A DNA stretch of 64,000 bases, from assembly GCF_048268305.1 (NCBI RefSeq), contig NZ_JBLWVT010000005.1, positions 1 to 64,000 of the forward strand, written 5' to 3'. Of the stretch, positions 1 through 8,531 are shown one piece after another; position 1 is the stretch's first letter; every line of letters starts with the position of its first letter. Source of the stretch: Pseudodonghicola sp048268305. Its GTDB lineage: Bacteria > Pseudomonadota > Alphaproteobacteria > Rhodobacterales > Rhodobacteraceae. Below the pieces are notes generated by a model that did no database searches, was not told where the DNA came from, and saw only the letters and a list, made by a program, of their open reading frames with translations. The translations under genes and the position numbers were made by a program.

Positions 1-93
1 TGCTGCGGCTTGGGCTGCATTTGCTGCTGCGGCTTGGGCTGCATTTGCTGCTGCGGCTTGGGCTGCATTTGCTGCTGCGGCTTGGGCTGCATT
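1..93 (-). repeat. 24-bp tandem repeat encoding MQPKPQQQ
   Basis: One partial (1-21) and three identical 24-bp units (22-45, 46-69, 70-93) lie in frame inside the SH3 protein gene. Each encodes MQPKPQQQ on the minus strand. The array continues past the left edge of the window, so copy number is unknown. Exact nucleotide identity between units points to recent slippage or recombination-driven expansion. Confidence 0.95.
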
Positions 94-575
94 TGCTGCT
101 GTTGTTGCGGCCGCTGCTGCTGCGGTTTCATCTGGTTCGGTCGATAGAAACCCGGCGGCGTGGTGTTCGGCATCTCCCCGGCGCGGGGCGGGTTCTGCAC
201 CCCAGGCTGCATCGGGGCCTGAGGGTGGTTCATCTGCGGCTTGGGCCCCAGCGCCTGCGGCGGCAGCGGGCGCAGGATGATCGGCGGCTGCATCACGACG
301 ACCCGCGGGGCGCGGTCGATCAGATAGGGCGCAAATACCCAGAGGATCGCGCCTTCGGGGGTGCGGATCTGGGCCCAGTTGCCCATCCGGGTTATCACCG
401 ACAAACGGGTTCCCGGGTGCAACCGCTGATAGGCGGTATAATGGGAGCCCGGACCGCTGCGCGCGTTCAGGAATATGCCGTCCTGAACATAGAGGAAACT
501 GTCGGCCCGCACCGCACCGGCGCCGAGGGTGAGGGAGGCGGCAACCAGAAGGGGGGTAAGGATTTTGCGAACCAT
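1..575 (-). CDS. SH3 domain-containing secreted protein with Gln/Pro/Met repeat tail (3' end outside window)
   Basis: The protein starts MVRKILTPLL, has a hydrophobic signal peptide ending near AVRADS, then a bacterial SH3 (SH3b) domain with the hallmark LNARSGPGS and GNWAQIRTPEG...WVFAPYL stretches (about residues 30-80). The rest is a low-complexity Pro/Gln/Met tail ending in an eight-residue MQPKPQQQ repeat that runs off the window edge. The start is set by the ribosome-binding site AGGAGA about 7 bases upstream. SH3b domains of this kind usually bind peptidoglycan or other envelope ligands, so a periplasmic role is inferred; the actual ligand is unknown. A broken paralogue lies immediately upstream on the same strand. 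Confidence 0.85.
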   Translation of the reverse strand, partial: MVRKILTPLLVAASLTLGAGAVRADSFLYVQDGIFLNARSGPGSHYTAYQRLHPGTRLSVITRMGNWAQIRTPEGAILWVFAPYLIDRAPRVVVMQPPIILRPLPPQALGPKPQMNHPQAPMQPGVQNPPRAGEMPNTTPPGFYRPNQMKPQQQRPQQQQQMQPKPQQQMQPKPQQQMQPKPQQQMQPKPQ

Positions 576-726
576 TTCGGATCTCCTGAAATCTGGCGAC
601 AGGTTATATCGGCCCTGCGGTCGAGTACATTCAAACTCTTTCACAAGAGGAAGTTAAGCGGCGCCTCTCTGTCGCAGCGACGGATCGGCCAGGCTTCGCC
701 TATGGGCCGGGAGCCAAGCCGATTAT

Positions 727-747
727 CCCGCCCGATGCGCGGGCGGG
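727..747 (-). terminator. Hairpin between SH3 pseudogene and SH3 gene
   Basis: An 8-bp perfect stem (727-734 pairs with 740-747) with a 5-base loop sits just after the end of the pseudogene on the minus strand. No clear T-run follows, so it is a weak or Rho-assisted terminator at best. Confidence 0.35.
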
Positions 748-766
748 ACGCCGGGGAAAACTCGGT

Positions 767-1105
767 TCACCGGCTTGTGCGGCGGCGGCCGTCCTGCGGG
801 GCTTGTCCTTGGGGCCGGCCCTGCTGCTGCGGTTTCTCTTGGTGCTGGGCGGCGACGGGCTGGGCCTTGGGGGCCTGCTCCATCAGATAGCTGCTGAACA
901 CAGGAGCAGCCCCTCGGTCGTCCTGATCTGCGCCCAGCTGCCTTCGCGTTTCACCACGGTGATCTTGGTGCCGGGCTTCAGCACCTGCATGGCCGCGTCA
1001 TTCGATCCGGGACCGGATCGGGCATACAGGTTCACCCCTCTTTCACATAGCGAAAACTGTCGGCGCTGCGGCCAGGGTCAGCGGGGCGACAAAGGCACGG
1101 AACAT
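767..1105 (-). pseudogene. Frameshifted SH3 domain protein (paralogue of the neighbouring gene)
   Basis: An excellent ribosome-binding site (AAGGAGG) precedes an ATG at 1105, but the reading frame MFRAFVAPLTLAAAP hits a stop after 20 codons. Translating all frames recovers a full SH3 protein in pieces: ADSFRYVKEG, then YARSGPGSNDAAMQVLKPG followed by GSWAQIRTTEGLL, then VFSSYLMEQAPKAQ and a Gln-rich tail ending at 767. Three frame changes are needed (in the signal peptide, in a G-run near 1035, and a probable 4-base loss near 899). The pieces align to the intact neighbour, for example ARSGPGS and SWAQIRT. This is a decayed tandem duplicate unless the assembly has several indel errors here. 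Confidence 0.8.
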
Positions 1106-1301
1106 CCGGACCTCCTTCGGGAGTGTTTCTTGCTCGATACATTTGATCGAAAGCCCCGGGGGGGGGGCGGTCCGTCGCGACTTTTTCCAACCTGAAGGCA
1201 TGCCCGGGCGATCCCCGCCGGGGGCAAGATGCATTGTCCTGTCCCGTCGCGCGGTCTACATGGGATCAGACGCAAGCAAGACAGCAAGATTGGGCGAAGA
1301 G

Positions 1302-2456
1302 ATGGCGACCAAACGCTCTATTTTCCAAGACGTGGGCGAGGGCAGCAGCCCGGCGACCCCGGCCGAGACCGGGGTGATCGATCGCGGCCGGCGCGGTGCG
1401 CGCAAGGGGAGCCGGGCCTGGCTGGCGGTGATCTTCGTCCTGGTGGTGGCGATGATCGCGGTGGGCGGGCTGACCCGTCTGACCGACAGCGGGCTCAGCA
1501 TCACCGAATGGCGTCCGGTCACCGGGGCGATCCCGCCAATGACCGAGGTCGACTGGCAGGCCGAATTCGACAAGTACAAGCAGATCGACCAGTGGCGCAT
1601 CGCCAACCAGTGGATGCAGCTGAGCGATTTCAAGGAAATCTATTGGTGGGAATGGAGCCACCGGCAATTGGGCCGGCTGATCGGGCTGGTCTGGGCGCTG
1701 GGGTTCTTCGGCTTTCTGATCGCCCGGCAGATCCCCCGGGGCTGGGCCGGCAAGCTGATCATCCCGGGCGCGCTTGGCGGGCTGCAGGGAGCGATCGGCT
1801 GGTGGATGGTCTCGTCCGGGGTGACCCAGGGCGAGGGGATGACGGCGGTGGCCTCCTATCGGCTCGCCACCCATCTGGGGCTCGCCTTCATCATCCTGGG
1901 CGTTCTGGCCTGGGATATCTTCCAGCTCGGGCGGGAGGAGCGTGACCTGATGCAGGCGCGGCGGCTGCGCGAGGCGAAGCTCTTCAGCCTGTCGACCGGC
2001 TGGCTGCATATCGCCTTCGTGCAGATCCTGCTGGGCGCGCTGGTCGCCGGGATCGACGCCGGGCGCTCCTATACCGACTGGCCGCTGATGGGTGGGCAGG
2101 TGCTGCCGCCCAAGCCCTTCATGATCGAGCCGCTGTGGCGCAACTTCTTCGAGAACCCGGCGCTGGTGCAGTTCATTCACCGCTGCTGGGGCTATTTCCT
2201 GTTCGTCTTCGGCATCGCGGTCTGGCTGAAAGGCCGTCGCTCCGCCCATGGCGCGACGCGCTTTGCCTTCAACGCGGCGATGGCGGCGTTGCTGGTTCAG
2301 GTCGGCCTTGGCATCATGACGGTGATCTATGCCGCGCCGCTGCATGCCGCGATCACCCACCAGCTTGTCGCGGTGCTGGTCTGGGTGCTGATCCTGCGGG
2401 CGCGGTTCCTGTCCGCCTATCCGCGTGTCCAATCCGTTCGGGGAGATGTGAAATGA
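1302..2456 (+). CDS. ctaA: Heme A synthase (cytochrome oxidase assembly protein CtaA)
   Basis: An inner-membrane haem O to haem A oxidase needed for aa3-type cytochrome c oxidase. At 384 aa it is of the usual alphaproteobacterial (type 2, Cys-less loop) size, with about eight membrane helices. The conserved haem-ligand histidines are visible in EWSHR, ATHLG, FIHRCWGY and AITHQ. The signature GGLTRLTDSGLSITEW follows the first helix. The reading frame is open back to 1143, but the 53 upstream codons look non-coding, and MATKRSIFQDVGEG matches the usual N-terminus, so 1302 is preferred. Its stop overlaps the start of the next gene (ATGA), so the two are probably cotranslated. Confidence 0.93.
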   Translation: MATKRSIFQDVGEGSSPATPAETGVIDRGRRGARKGSRAWLAVIFVLVVAMIAVGGLTRLTDSGLSITEWRPVTGAIPPMTEVDWQAEFDKYKQIDQWRIANQWMQLSDFKEIYWWEWSHRQLGRLIGLVWALGFFGFLIARQIPRGWAGKLIIPGALGGLQGAIGWWMVSSGVTQGEGMTAVASYRLATHLGLAFIILGVLAWDIFQLGREERDLMQARRLREAKLFSLSTGWLHIAFVQILLGALVAGIDAGRSYTDWPLMGGQVLPPKPFMIEPLWRNFFENPALVQFIHRCWGYFLFVFGIAVWLKGRRSAHGATRFAFNAAMAALLVQVGLGIMTVIYAAPLHAAITHQLVAVLVWVLILRARFLSAYPRVQSVRGDVK

Positions 2457-3922
2457 CCGCCTATGATGATCTGATGGCCTTCACCCGCGACACCGTCGCG
2501 CTGGGAGAGATCGCCGGCCGGCTCGGCTGGGATCAGGAGACGGTGATGCCGCGCGGCTCCGCCGATCAGCGGGGCGAGGAGATGGCGGCGATCGAATCCG
2601 TCCTCCATGCCCGCCGCACCGATCCGCGGGTGGGGGACTGGCTGGAGACGGCCGAGGCACCCGATGAGGTGGGCGCCGCGCAATTGCGCGAGATCCGCCG
2701 GGTCTATGACCGCACCATGAAGATCCCCGCCGCCCTCGCCACCAAGCTGGCGCAGGTCACCTCGGTCGCCCAGGGCAAATGGGCGGCGGCGCGGGCGGCC
2801 GAGGATATCGCCGCCTTCCTGCCGGTTCTGCAAGAGGTCGTCGCGCTGAAACGCGAGGAGGGCGCGGCGCTGGCCGCCGGCGGCTCTCTCTATGACGCCA
2901 TGCTGGAGGATTATGAACCCGGCACCAGCGCGGCCGAGATCGCGGCGACGTTCGACGCCATGCGCCCGCGCCTGGTGGCGCTGCGGTCGGCCATCCTCGA
3001 GCAGCCGGCGCCGGCGGCGCTGAGCGGATATTACCCGGCCGAAACCCAGATGCGGATGACCCGCGAGCTGGCTGAGGTCTTCGGCTATGACATGACGCGG
3101 GGACGGATCGACAAGGCGGTGCACCCGTTCAGCTCCGGCTCGGGCAACGACGTGCGGATCACCACCCGCACCAACGAGGACGAGCCGTTCAACTGCATTT
3201 ATTCCACCATCCACGAGACCGGGCACGCCTGTTACGAACAGAACGTCGATCAGGCCTATCTGCTGACGCCCCTGGGGCGCGGTGTGTCGATGGGGGTGCA
3301 CGAAAGCCAGAGCCGGATTTTCGAGAACCAGCTCGGCCGGTCGCGCGCCTTCACTGGCTGGCTGTTCGGCCGGATGGTCGAGGCCTATGGCGATATCGGC
3401 GTCCCGGATGCCGCGGCCTTCTATGCCGCCGCCAACCGGGTGCATCCGGGCTTTATCCGCACCGAGGCGGATGAGGTGCAATATAACCTCCACATCATGC
3501 TGCGCTTCGATCTGGAACGCGCGCTGATGGCGAATGATCTCCAGGTCGGCGATCTTGAGGCGGCGTGGAACGATCGCTTCCTGGCCGATTTCGGCACCGC
3601 GGTCGACAAGCCCTCGAACGGGGTGCTGCAGGATGTGCATTGGTCGGTCGGGCTCTTCGGTTATTTCCCGACCTATGCGCTGGGGAACGTCTATGCCGGC
3701 TGCCTGCACGCGGCGCTGCGCCAGGCGCTGCCCGACCTCGACGCGCAACTGGCGGCGGGCGACACCTCCGGCGCCTCCGGCTGGCTCAAGGCCAACCTGC
3801 AACGCCACGGCGCCCGATACGCCCCGCGCGAGGTGATCACCCGCGCCACCGGCGCCGCACCGACCGAGGCGCCGCTGATGGAGTATCTCGAGACCAAATT
3901 CGGCGCGCTCTACGGGTTGTGA
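2453..3922 (+). CDS. M32 family metallocarboxypeptidase (thermostable carboxypeptidase Taq type)
   Basis: A 489-aa zinc carboxypeptidase predicted to remove C-terminal amino acids from peptides in the cytoplasm. The zinc and catalytic motif HETGH is at residues 254-258, followed by the M32 motif GVHESQSR and the downstream EADEVQYNLH block. Length and overall sequence are normal for the family. The start codon overlaps the ctaA stop (ATGA), which fixes the N-terminus MTAYDDLMAF. A strong intrinsic terminator follows 25 bases after the stop and ends this two-gene unit. No functional link to haem A synthesis is obvious beyond shared transcription. Confidence 0.93.
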   Translation: MTAYDDLMAFTRDTVALGEIAGRLGWDQETVMPRGSADQRGEEMAAIESVLHARRTDPRVGDWLETAEAPDEVGAAQLREIRRVYDRTMKIPAALATKLAQVTSVAQGKWAAARAAEDIAAFLPVLQEVVALKREEGAALAAGGSLYDAMLEDYEPGTSAAEIAATFDAMRPRLVALRSAILEQPAPAALSGYYPAETQMRMTRELAEVFGYDMTRGRIDKAVHPFSSGSGNDVRITTRTNEDEPFNCIYSTIHETGHACYEQNVDQAYLLTPLGRGVSMGVHESQSRIFENQLGRSRAFTGWLFGRMVEAYGDIGVPDAAAFYAAANRVHPGFIRTEADEVQYNLHIMLRFDLERALMANDLQVGDLEAAWNDRFLADFGTAVDKPSNGVLQDVHWSVGLFGYFPTYALGNVYAGCLHAALRQALPDLDAQLAAGDTSGASGWLKANLQRHGARYAPREVITRATGAAPTEAPLMEYLETKFGALYGL

Positions 3923-3946
3923 GCGGAGGCTGTGAGAGACGGGAAG

Positions 3947-3971
3947 GGCGGGTCAGTGACCCGCCTTTTTT
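3947..3971 (+). terminator. Intrinsic terminator after carboxypeptidase gene
   Basis: A GGCGGGTCA / TGACCCGCC stem (3947-3955 with 3957-3965) is followed by six T residues (3966-3971). This is a textbook Rho-independent terminator and marks the left border of the AT-rich island. Confidence 0.92.
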
Positions 3972-4071
3972 GTTTGGGGAGAATGATGCGTAGTAAGCGA
4001 AAGTTGCAAAGCCACGAGAGAGGCTTTAGCCCTTTGAGACAGGATTGACAAAATTCTAAGCGCAGGTAGCC

Positions 4072-5472
4072 ATGTTTGGAGACTTTGAGGAATGGTTCGC
4101 AATTCGCAACCAACATAAAGACGATGAGATTTGGCCAGGGAAGCTGAGTTTCAGTGAAACAGAGGGAATAACGCTAGAGGCGATCTGTTTCCGAGACCAT
4201 CTATATGAATCTCCAAATTGCGAAACAGGAACGATTACCGGTTACTTAGACTATCAGCGTCCAACGACCATTGTTAACCCTTGGGTGCAGTCACAAGGCG
4301 GCGGCAGCATAGGTGTGGACACGCCTGTAATGCGAGCCAAATCACGCATAATGGCCGCCGCTGTACTCAAAAACATTCATCTGGAGGACATAAGCGAGAA
4401 GTGCTTTACTGCACTGCACATGAACATGCCTGCTTTCAGCGCGTGGTATGCGCCTCAACTTGTGAAGACAGACTTTGAGGTTGTCGAAGAAAAAGCACCG
4501 CCTAAAGTGTCGATCGATATTGACCGCTCCTCTTGCGAATACTTCACGCTTTACAACAAAATTAACGTAAAAATTCAAAGCTATGCGGGGACTAGCGAGG
4601 ACGAATACACGACAAAGATTACGCAGCGAACGTCCCTGATCTTTGAGTTTCCGGATCCTATCGACTTTTCCGATGCTCAGCAGTGGATTTGGAAGGTAAA
4701 CACGATGTTTTCATTCCTCCTCGGTCACAGAATGGCACAGAATCCGTATGGGCTTAAAACTACGCATACGAGGAAATGGAACGGTAGAGACGAGAACATC
4801 ACAGCCGAGTTGGTGTTCCGTCCTGTTTTCAAGAGTACGACACATTACGTTAGTTGGTATGACGCGCTTTTCATGAGACAAAACTGTGTGCTCACTCCAG
4901 AAGAACTACTGAATGCAACATTCGAACAATCTGATGCTCTGTTCTACTTGATGAATATGGTGCTTCTGATGGAAAGGCCGGAGAAACTCTCTGCAAACGA
5001 CTTCGGCGAGCTTCTTGGATGCGTTGAAGACTTCGACATCAAGGCCTTCGGTAATGGGTCATCAAGAGCGCTGAGGTCCGCAAGGGAATCATTGAAGAAG
5101 GTCATAAAACAACATGGAACTGATGATGATTTGCAAACGTTGCATGATCTAATATCAAAATCTCCAAACCGTCTTACGTTGGCGGAGCGCCTTGATCGCT
5201 TGCAGAAGATGTGGGAAGGATATGGTTTTGGAGGAGGGCCAAAGTCGGTTGAAATTACCAAGATCAGAAATAGCATCTCTCACGGAAGAGGCGTAGACTT
5301 ATCCTCTGATGATTATAAAAAGATTTCTCGTTTTGGAAATTACCTTTGTGCGTTATCGCGCTTCCATATCTTTAGAATGCTTGGAATCCCTGGACAGGAT
5401 ATTGGTTCGGCTTTCCAACGAGTCTGGAACGTGTATGGAAAATATGCTCCTGAGAACAAAGGCAATCTGTAG
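4072..5472 (+). CDS. ApeA-like HEPN domain protein (putative anti-phage abortive infection)
   Basis: A 466-aa cytoplasmic protein. The N-terminal two thirds (MFGDFEEWF, LSFSETEGITLEAICF, GYLDYQRPTTIVNPW) resemble the ApeA N-terminal domain. The C-terminal helical part carries a HEPN-type RNase motif R-x4-H (RNSISH, R399 and H404). ApeA is a known single-gene phage defence protein whose HEPN domain is thought to cleave RNA. The gene stands alone: a terminator ends the gene before it, and gyrA with its own terminator converges from the right. Base composition is clearly AT-richer than all neighbours, with codons such as AGA, ATA and TTA, which indicates horizontal acquisition. No obvious ribosome-binding site other than GCAGGT precedes the ATG. 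The family call rests on remembered domain features, not a search. Confidence 0.72.
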   Translation: MFGDFEEWFAIRNQHKDDEIWPGKLSFSETEGITLEAICFRDHLYESPNCETGTITGYLDYQRPTTIVNPWVQSQGGGSIGVDTPVMRAKSRIMAAAVLKNIHLEDISEKCFTALHMNMPAFSAWYAPQLVKTDFEVVEEKAPPKVSIDIDRSSCEYFTLYNKINVKIQSYAGTSEDEYTTKITQRTSLIFEFPDPIDFSDAQQWIWKVNTMFSFLLGHRMAQNPYGLKTTHTRKWNGRDENITAELVFRPVFKSTTHYVSWYDALFMRQNCVLTPEELLNATFEQSDALFYLMNMVLLMERPEKLSANDFGELLGCVEDFDIKAFGNGSSRALRSARESLKKVIKQHGTDDDLQTLHDLISKSPNRLTLAERLDRLQKMWEGYGFGGGPKSVEITKIRNSISHGRGVDLSSDDYKKISRFGNYLCALSRFHIFRMLGIPGQDIGSAFQRVWNVYGKYAPENKGNL

Positions 5473-5651
5473 CCATACCAAACCACAAAGGTAAGCAAGT
5501 CAAAGAAAATTGACATGCTGAACAAAATTCTTAGAGGCGTTGATGTCTATAAAATGCAACTCTTCTGGCCGTTCGCTTTAGGCTGGGAGTTGCCACCGCC
5601 TATGGCGAAAGATGCGGGAGTTCCATCCACTCCCTAACCCTCTCCCCAAAC

Positions 5652-5678
5652 AAAAAAAGGCGGACCCAAAGGCCCGCC
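5652..5678 (-). terminator. gyrA: Intrinsic terminator of gyrA
   Basis: On the minus strand an 8-bp stem (5671-5678 with 5659-5666, one G-T pair) with a 4-base loop is followed by seven T residues (5652-5658). The 180 bases between it and the ApeA-like gene are AT-rich, show no convincing ORF, and look like the tail of the acquired island. Confidence 0.9.
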
Positions 5679-5706
5679 TCTTCCAATTCCCAAACCCCCG
5701 AACGGC

Positions 5707-8457
5707 TCAGCTTTCCGCCTCGCCCTCGTCCTCGTCGCCCTGATCGGCGATGCGGGCGACGCTGACGACTTCCTCGCCGCCGCCGGTATTGAACACCTTG
5801 ACGCCGCCGGCGCTGCGCGAGCGGAAGGAGATGCCCTGGACCGGCACCCGGATCGACTGGCCGGTCGAGGTGGCCAGCATGATCTGGTCGTCCATCTCCA
5901 CCGGGAAGGAGGCGACGATGGGGCCGCCGCGCATGGTCTTCTCCCAGGCGGTGACGCCCTGGCCGCCACGGCCGCGCACCGGATAGTCATGCGAGGCGCT
6001 GATCTTGCCGAGGCCGCCGGCGGTGATGGTCAGCAGTAGTTCCTGCGCCGCCAGCATCTCCTGATAACGGGCATCGCTCAGCACGCCTTCGCCCTCGGGG
6101 GCATCCTCGACCTCGGTCACCTCTTCCTCGGTGCTGTCGCTGCCCATCTCGGCGCGATAGCGTTTGAGGAAGTCGGTGCGTTCCCAGGACTCCGCCTCGA
6201 AATGGCGCAGCACCGACATCGACACCACCCGGTCATCGCCGTTCAGCCGGATGCCGCGCACCCCGGTGGAATCGCGGCCCTTGAAGATCCGCACATCGGT
6301 GGCCGAGAAGCGGATGGCACGGCCGGAATCGGTGACCAGCATCACGTCCTGATCCTCGTCACAGATGCGGGCGTCGACCAGCTGCACCGAATTGTCCTCG
6401 GGCAGCTTCATGGCGATCTTGCCGTTGCGCTTGACGTTGGTGAAGTCGGAAAGCGCGTTGCGCCGCACGTCGCCGGCAGAGGTGGCGAAGACCACCTGCA
6501 GATCGGCCCATTCCTCTTCCGGGCGATCGACCGGCATGATCGCGGCGATCGACACGCCCTGCGGGATCGGCAGGATGTTGATGATCGCCTTGCCCTTCGA
6601 GGTGCGCCCGCCGGCGGGCAGGCGCCAGCATTTCAGCTGATAGACCATGCCGTCGGTGGTGAAGAACAGGAGCGCGGTATGGGTATTGGCGACGAAGAGG
6701 GTGGTCACCACATCCTCGTCCTTGGTCGACATGCCGGACAGTCCTTTGCCGCCGCGCTTCTGGGCGCGGAAATCGGCCAGCGGCGTGCGCTTGATGTAAC
6801 CGCCCGAAGTGACGGTGACGACCATATCCTCGCGCTCGATCAGATCCTCGTCTTCCATGTCGCCGGACCAGTCGACGATCTCGGTGCGACGCGGCACGGC
6901 GAAGAGATCCTTGATCTCCTTCAGCTCGTTGGCGATGATCTCGAGGATGCGATCCCGGCTGCCGAGGATTTCGAGGTAATCCTTGATCTTGGCGGCGAGG
7001 TCTTCGAGTTCATCGGTGACCTCCTTGACGCCAAGCTGGGTCAGCCGCTGCAGACGCAGGTCGAGAATGGCGCGAGCCTGGAGTTCCGACAGGTTATAGG
7101 TGCCGTCCTCGTTCATCGTATGGGTCGGATCGTCGATCAGCCGGATATAGCCGGCGATCTCATGCGCCGGCCAGCGCCGTTCCATCAGCCGTTGCCGCGC
7201 CTCGGCCGCATCGGCCGAGCTGCGGATGGTCGCGACCACCTCGTCGACGTTCGACACGGCGACGGCCAGACCGCACAGGATATGGCTGCGGTCGCGCGCC
7301 TTCCTCAGATCGAAGGCGGTGCGGCGCACCACGACCTCTTCCCGGAAGTCGAGGAAGGAGGTGAGGAAGCGGCGCAGGGTCAAGGTTTCCGGCCGGCCAC
7401 CGTTCAGCGCCAGCATGTTGCAGCCAAAGGAGGTCTGCATCGGCGTGAAGCGATAGAGCTGGTTCAGCACCACGTCGGCGGTGGCGTCGCGCTTCAACTC
7501 GATCACCACGCGCACGCCGTTGCGGTCGGATTCATCCTGCACATGGGCCACGCCTTCGATCCGCTTCTCGCGGACCTGCTCGGCGATCTTCTCGATCATC
7601 GTGGCCTTGTTGACCTGATAGGGGATCTCTTCGACGATGATGGCGTAGCGGTCCTTGCGCAGTTCCTCGACCCGGGTCTTGGCGCGGATGACGACGCTGC
7701 CACGACCTTCAAGATAGGCCTTGCGCGCGCCGGAGCGGCCCAGCATCAGCGCGCCGGTGGGAAAGTCGGGGCCGGGGATATAGTTGATCAGTTGTTCGCT
7801 GGTCAGATCCGGTTCCTCGATCAGCGCGAGCGTCGCATCGACGACTTCGCCCAGGTTGTGCGGCGGGATATTGGTGGCCATGCCGACGGCGATACCGCCG
7901 GCGCCGTTGACCAGCATGTTCGGGAACCGCGCCGGCAGCACCGTGGGTTCGCGGTCCTTGCCGTCATAGTTGTCCTGGAAATCGACCGTCTCTTTTTCGA
8001 TGTCGGCCAGCATGAAGGCGGCCGGCTTGTCCATCCGGACCTCGGTGTATCGCATGGCGGCGGGGCTGTCGCCGTCCATCGAACCGAAGTTGCCCTGACC
8101 ATCGAGCAGCGGTAGCGACATCGAGAAGTCCTGCGCCATCCGCACCAGGGCGTCATAGATCGAGGCGTCGCCATGCGGGTGGTATTTCCCCATGGTGTCG
8201 CCCACGGGACGCGCCGACTTGCGATAGGGCCGGTCGTGGGTGTTGTTGGTCTCATGCATCGCAAAGAGGATGCGGCGGTGCACCGGCTTCAGCCCGTCGC
8301 GCAGATCGGGGATCGCGCGGCTGACGATGACCGACATGGCATAGTCCAGATAGGACGTGCGCATCTCGGACTCGATGGTAACGGTCGGCCCGACGTAGGT
8401 GGGACGTTCGGGCGGTATTTCGTCCGTGTTTTCAGGGGATTCCGGCGTATCGCTCAA
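5707..8457 (-). CDS. gyrA: DNA gyrase subunit A
   Basis: The ATP-dependent type II topoisomerase breakage-reunion subunit; it acts with GyrB to introduce negative supercoils. The 916-aa protein is full length: winged-helix/tower region, catalytic tyrosine Y137 in AAMRYTEVRM, coiled-coil gate and a C-terminal beta-pinwheel with the GyrA-box-like QKRGGKG. The quinolone-resistance region reads HGDASIYDALVRM, so the position equivalent to E. coli Ser83 is Ala98, while Asp87 is conserved (D102). The start must be a TTG (8457): an in-frame TAG lies 8 codons upstream and the next ATG is inside the conserved domain. An acidic C-terminal tail precedes a strong terminator. Confidence 0.96.
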   Translation of the reverse strand: MSDTPESPENTDEIPPERPTYVGPTVTIESEMRTSYLDYAMSVIVSRAIPDLRDGLKPVHRRILFAMHETNNTHDRPYRKSARPVGDTMGKYHPHGDASIYDALVRMAQDFSMSLPLLDGQGNFGSMDGDSPAAMRYTEVRMDKPAAFMLADIEKETVDFQDNYDGKDREPTVLPARFPNMLVNGAGGIAVGMATNIPPHNLGEVVDATLALIEEPDLTSEQLINYIPGPDFPTGALMLGRSGARKAYLEGRGSVVIRAKTRVEELRKDRYAIIVEEIPYQVNKATMIEKIAEQVREKRIEGVAHVQDESDRNGVRVVIELKRDATADVVLNQLYRFTPMQTSFGCNMLALNGGRPETLTLRRFLTSFLDFREEVVVRRTAFDLRKARDRSHILCGLAVAVSNVDEVVATIRSSADAAEARQRLMERRWPAHEIAGYIRLIDDPTHTMNEDGTYNLSELQARAILDLRLQRLTQLGVKEVTDELEDLAAKIKDYLEILGSRDRILEIIANELKEIKDLFAVPRRTEIVDWSGDMEDEDLIEREDMVVTVTSGGYIKRTPLADFRAQKRGGKGLSGMSTKDEDVVTTLFVANTHTALLFFTTDGMVYQLKCWRLPAGGRTSKGKAIINILPIPQGVSIAAIMPVDRPEEEWADLQVVFATSAGDVRRNALSDFTNVKRNGKIAMKLPEDNSVQLVDARICDEDQDVMLVTDSGRAIRFSATDVRIFKGRDSTGVRGIRLNGDDRVVSMSVLRHFEAESWERTDFLKRYRAEMGSDSTEEEVTEVEDAPEGEGVLSDARYQEMLAAQELLLTITAGGLGKISASHDYPVRGRGGQGVTAWEKTMRGGPIVASFPVEMDDQIMLATSTGQSIRVPVQGISFRSRSAGGVKVFNTGGGEEVVSVARIADQGDEDEGEAES

Positions 8458-8503
8458 AGCTCGTGCCCGTTTCTTGTGCAGGTTCTATATCTTGTGGGGA
8501 CAC

Positions 8504-8531
8504 CTTATCAGACCCGGCATATAGGGTGCAA
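8504..8531 (-). promoter_or_regulatory. gyrA: Candidate sigma70-type promoter of gyrA
   Basis: On the minus strand TTGCAC (8526-8531) and GATAAG (8504-8509) are separated by 16 bases, about 47 bases upstream of the gyrA start. Match to consensus is moderate, and no other pair in the region is clearly better. Confidence 0.35.

Noticed and set aside
1143..1301. A 53-codon N-terminal extension of ctaA
   Set aside because: It has no ribosome-binding site and no similarity to CtaA; the conserved protein begins at 1302.
4008..4027. AAAGCC/GGCTTT hairpin before the ApeA-like gene as a riboswitch
   Set aside because: A single short stem with no conserved aptamer features.
5555..5600. The CAACTC...GAGTTG inverted repeat after the ApeA-like gene as an integron attC or attachment site
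   Set aside because: The arms do not match attC core sites and no integrase or duplicated copy is present.
6202..8115. A 637-codon plus-strand frame inside gyrA
   Set aside because: It is an antisense shadow of gyrA caused by high GC content.
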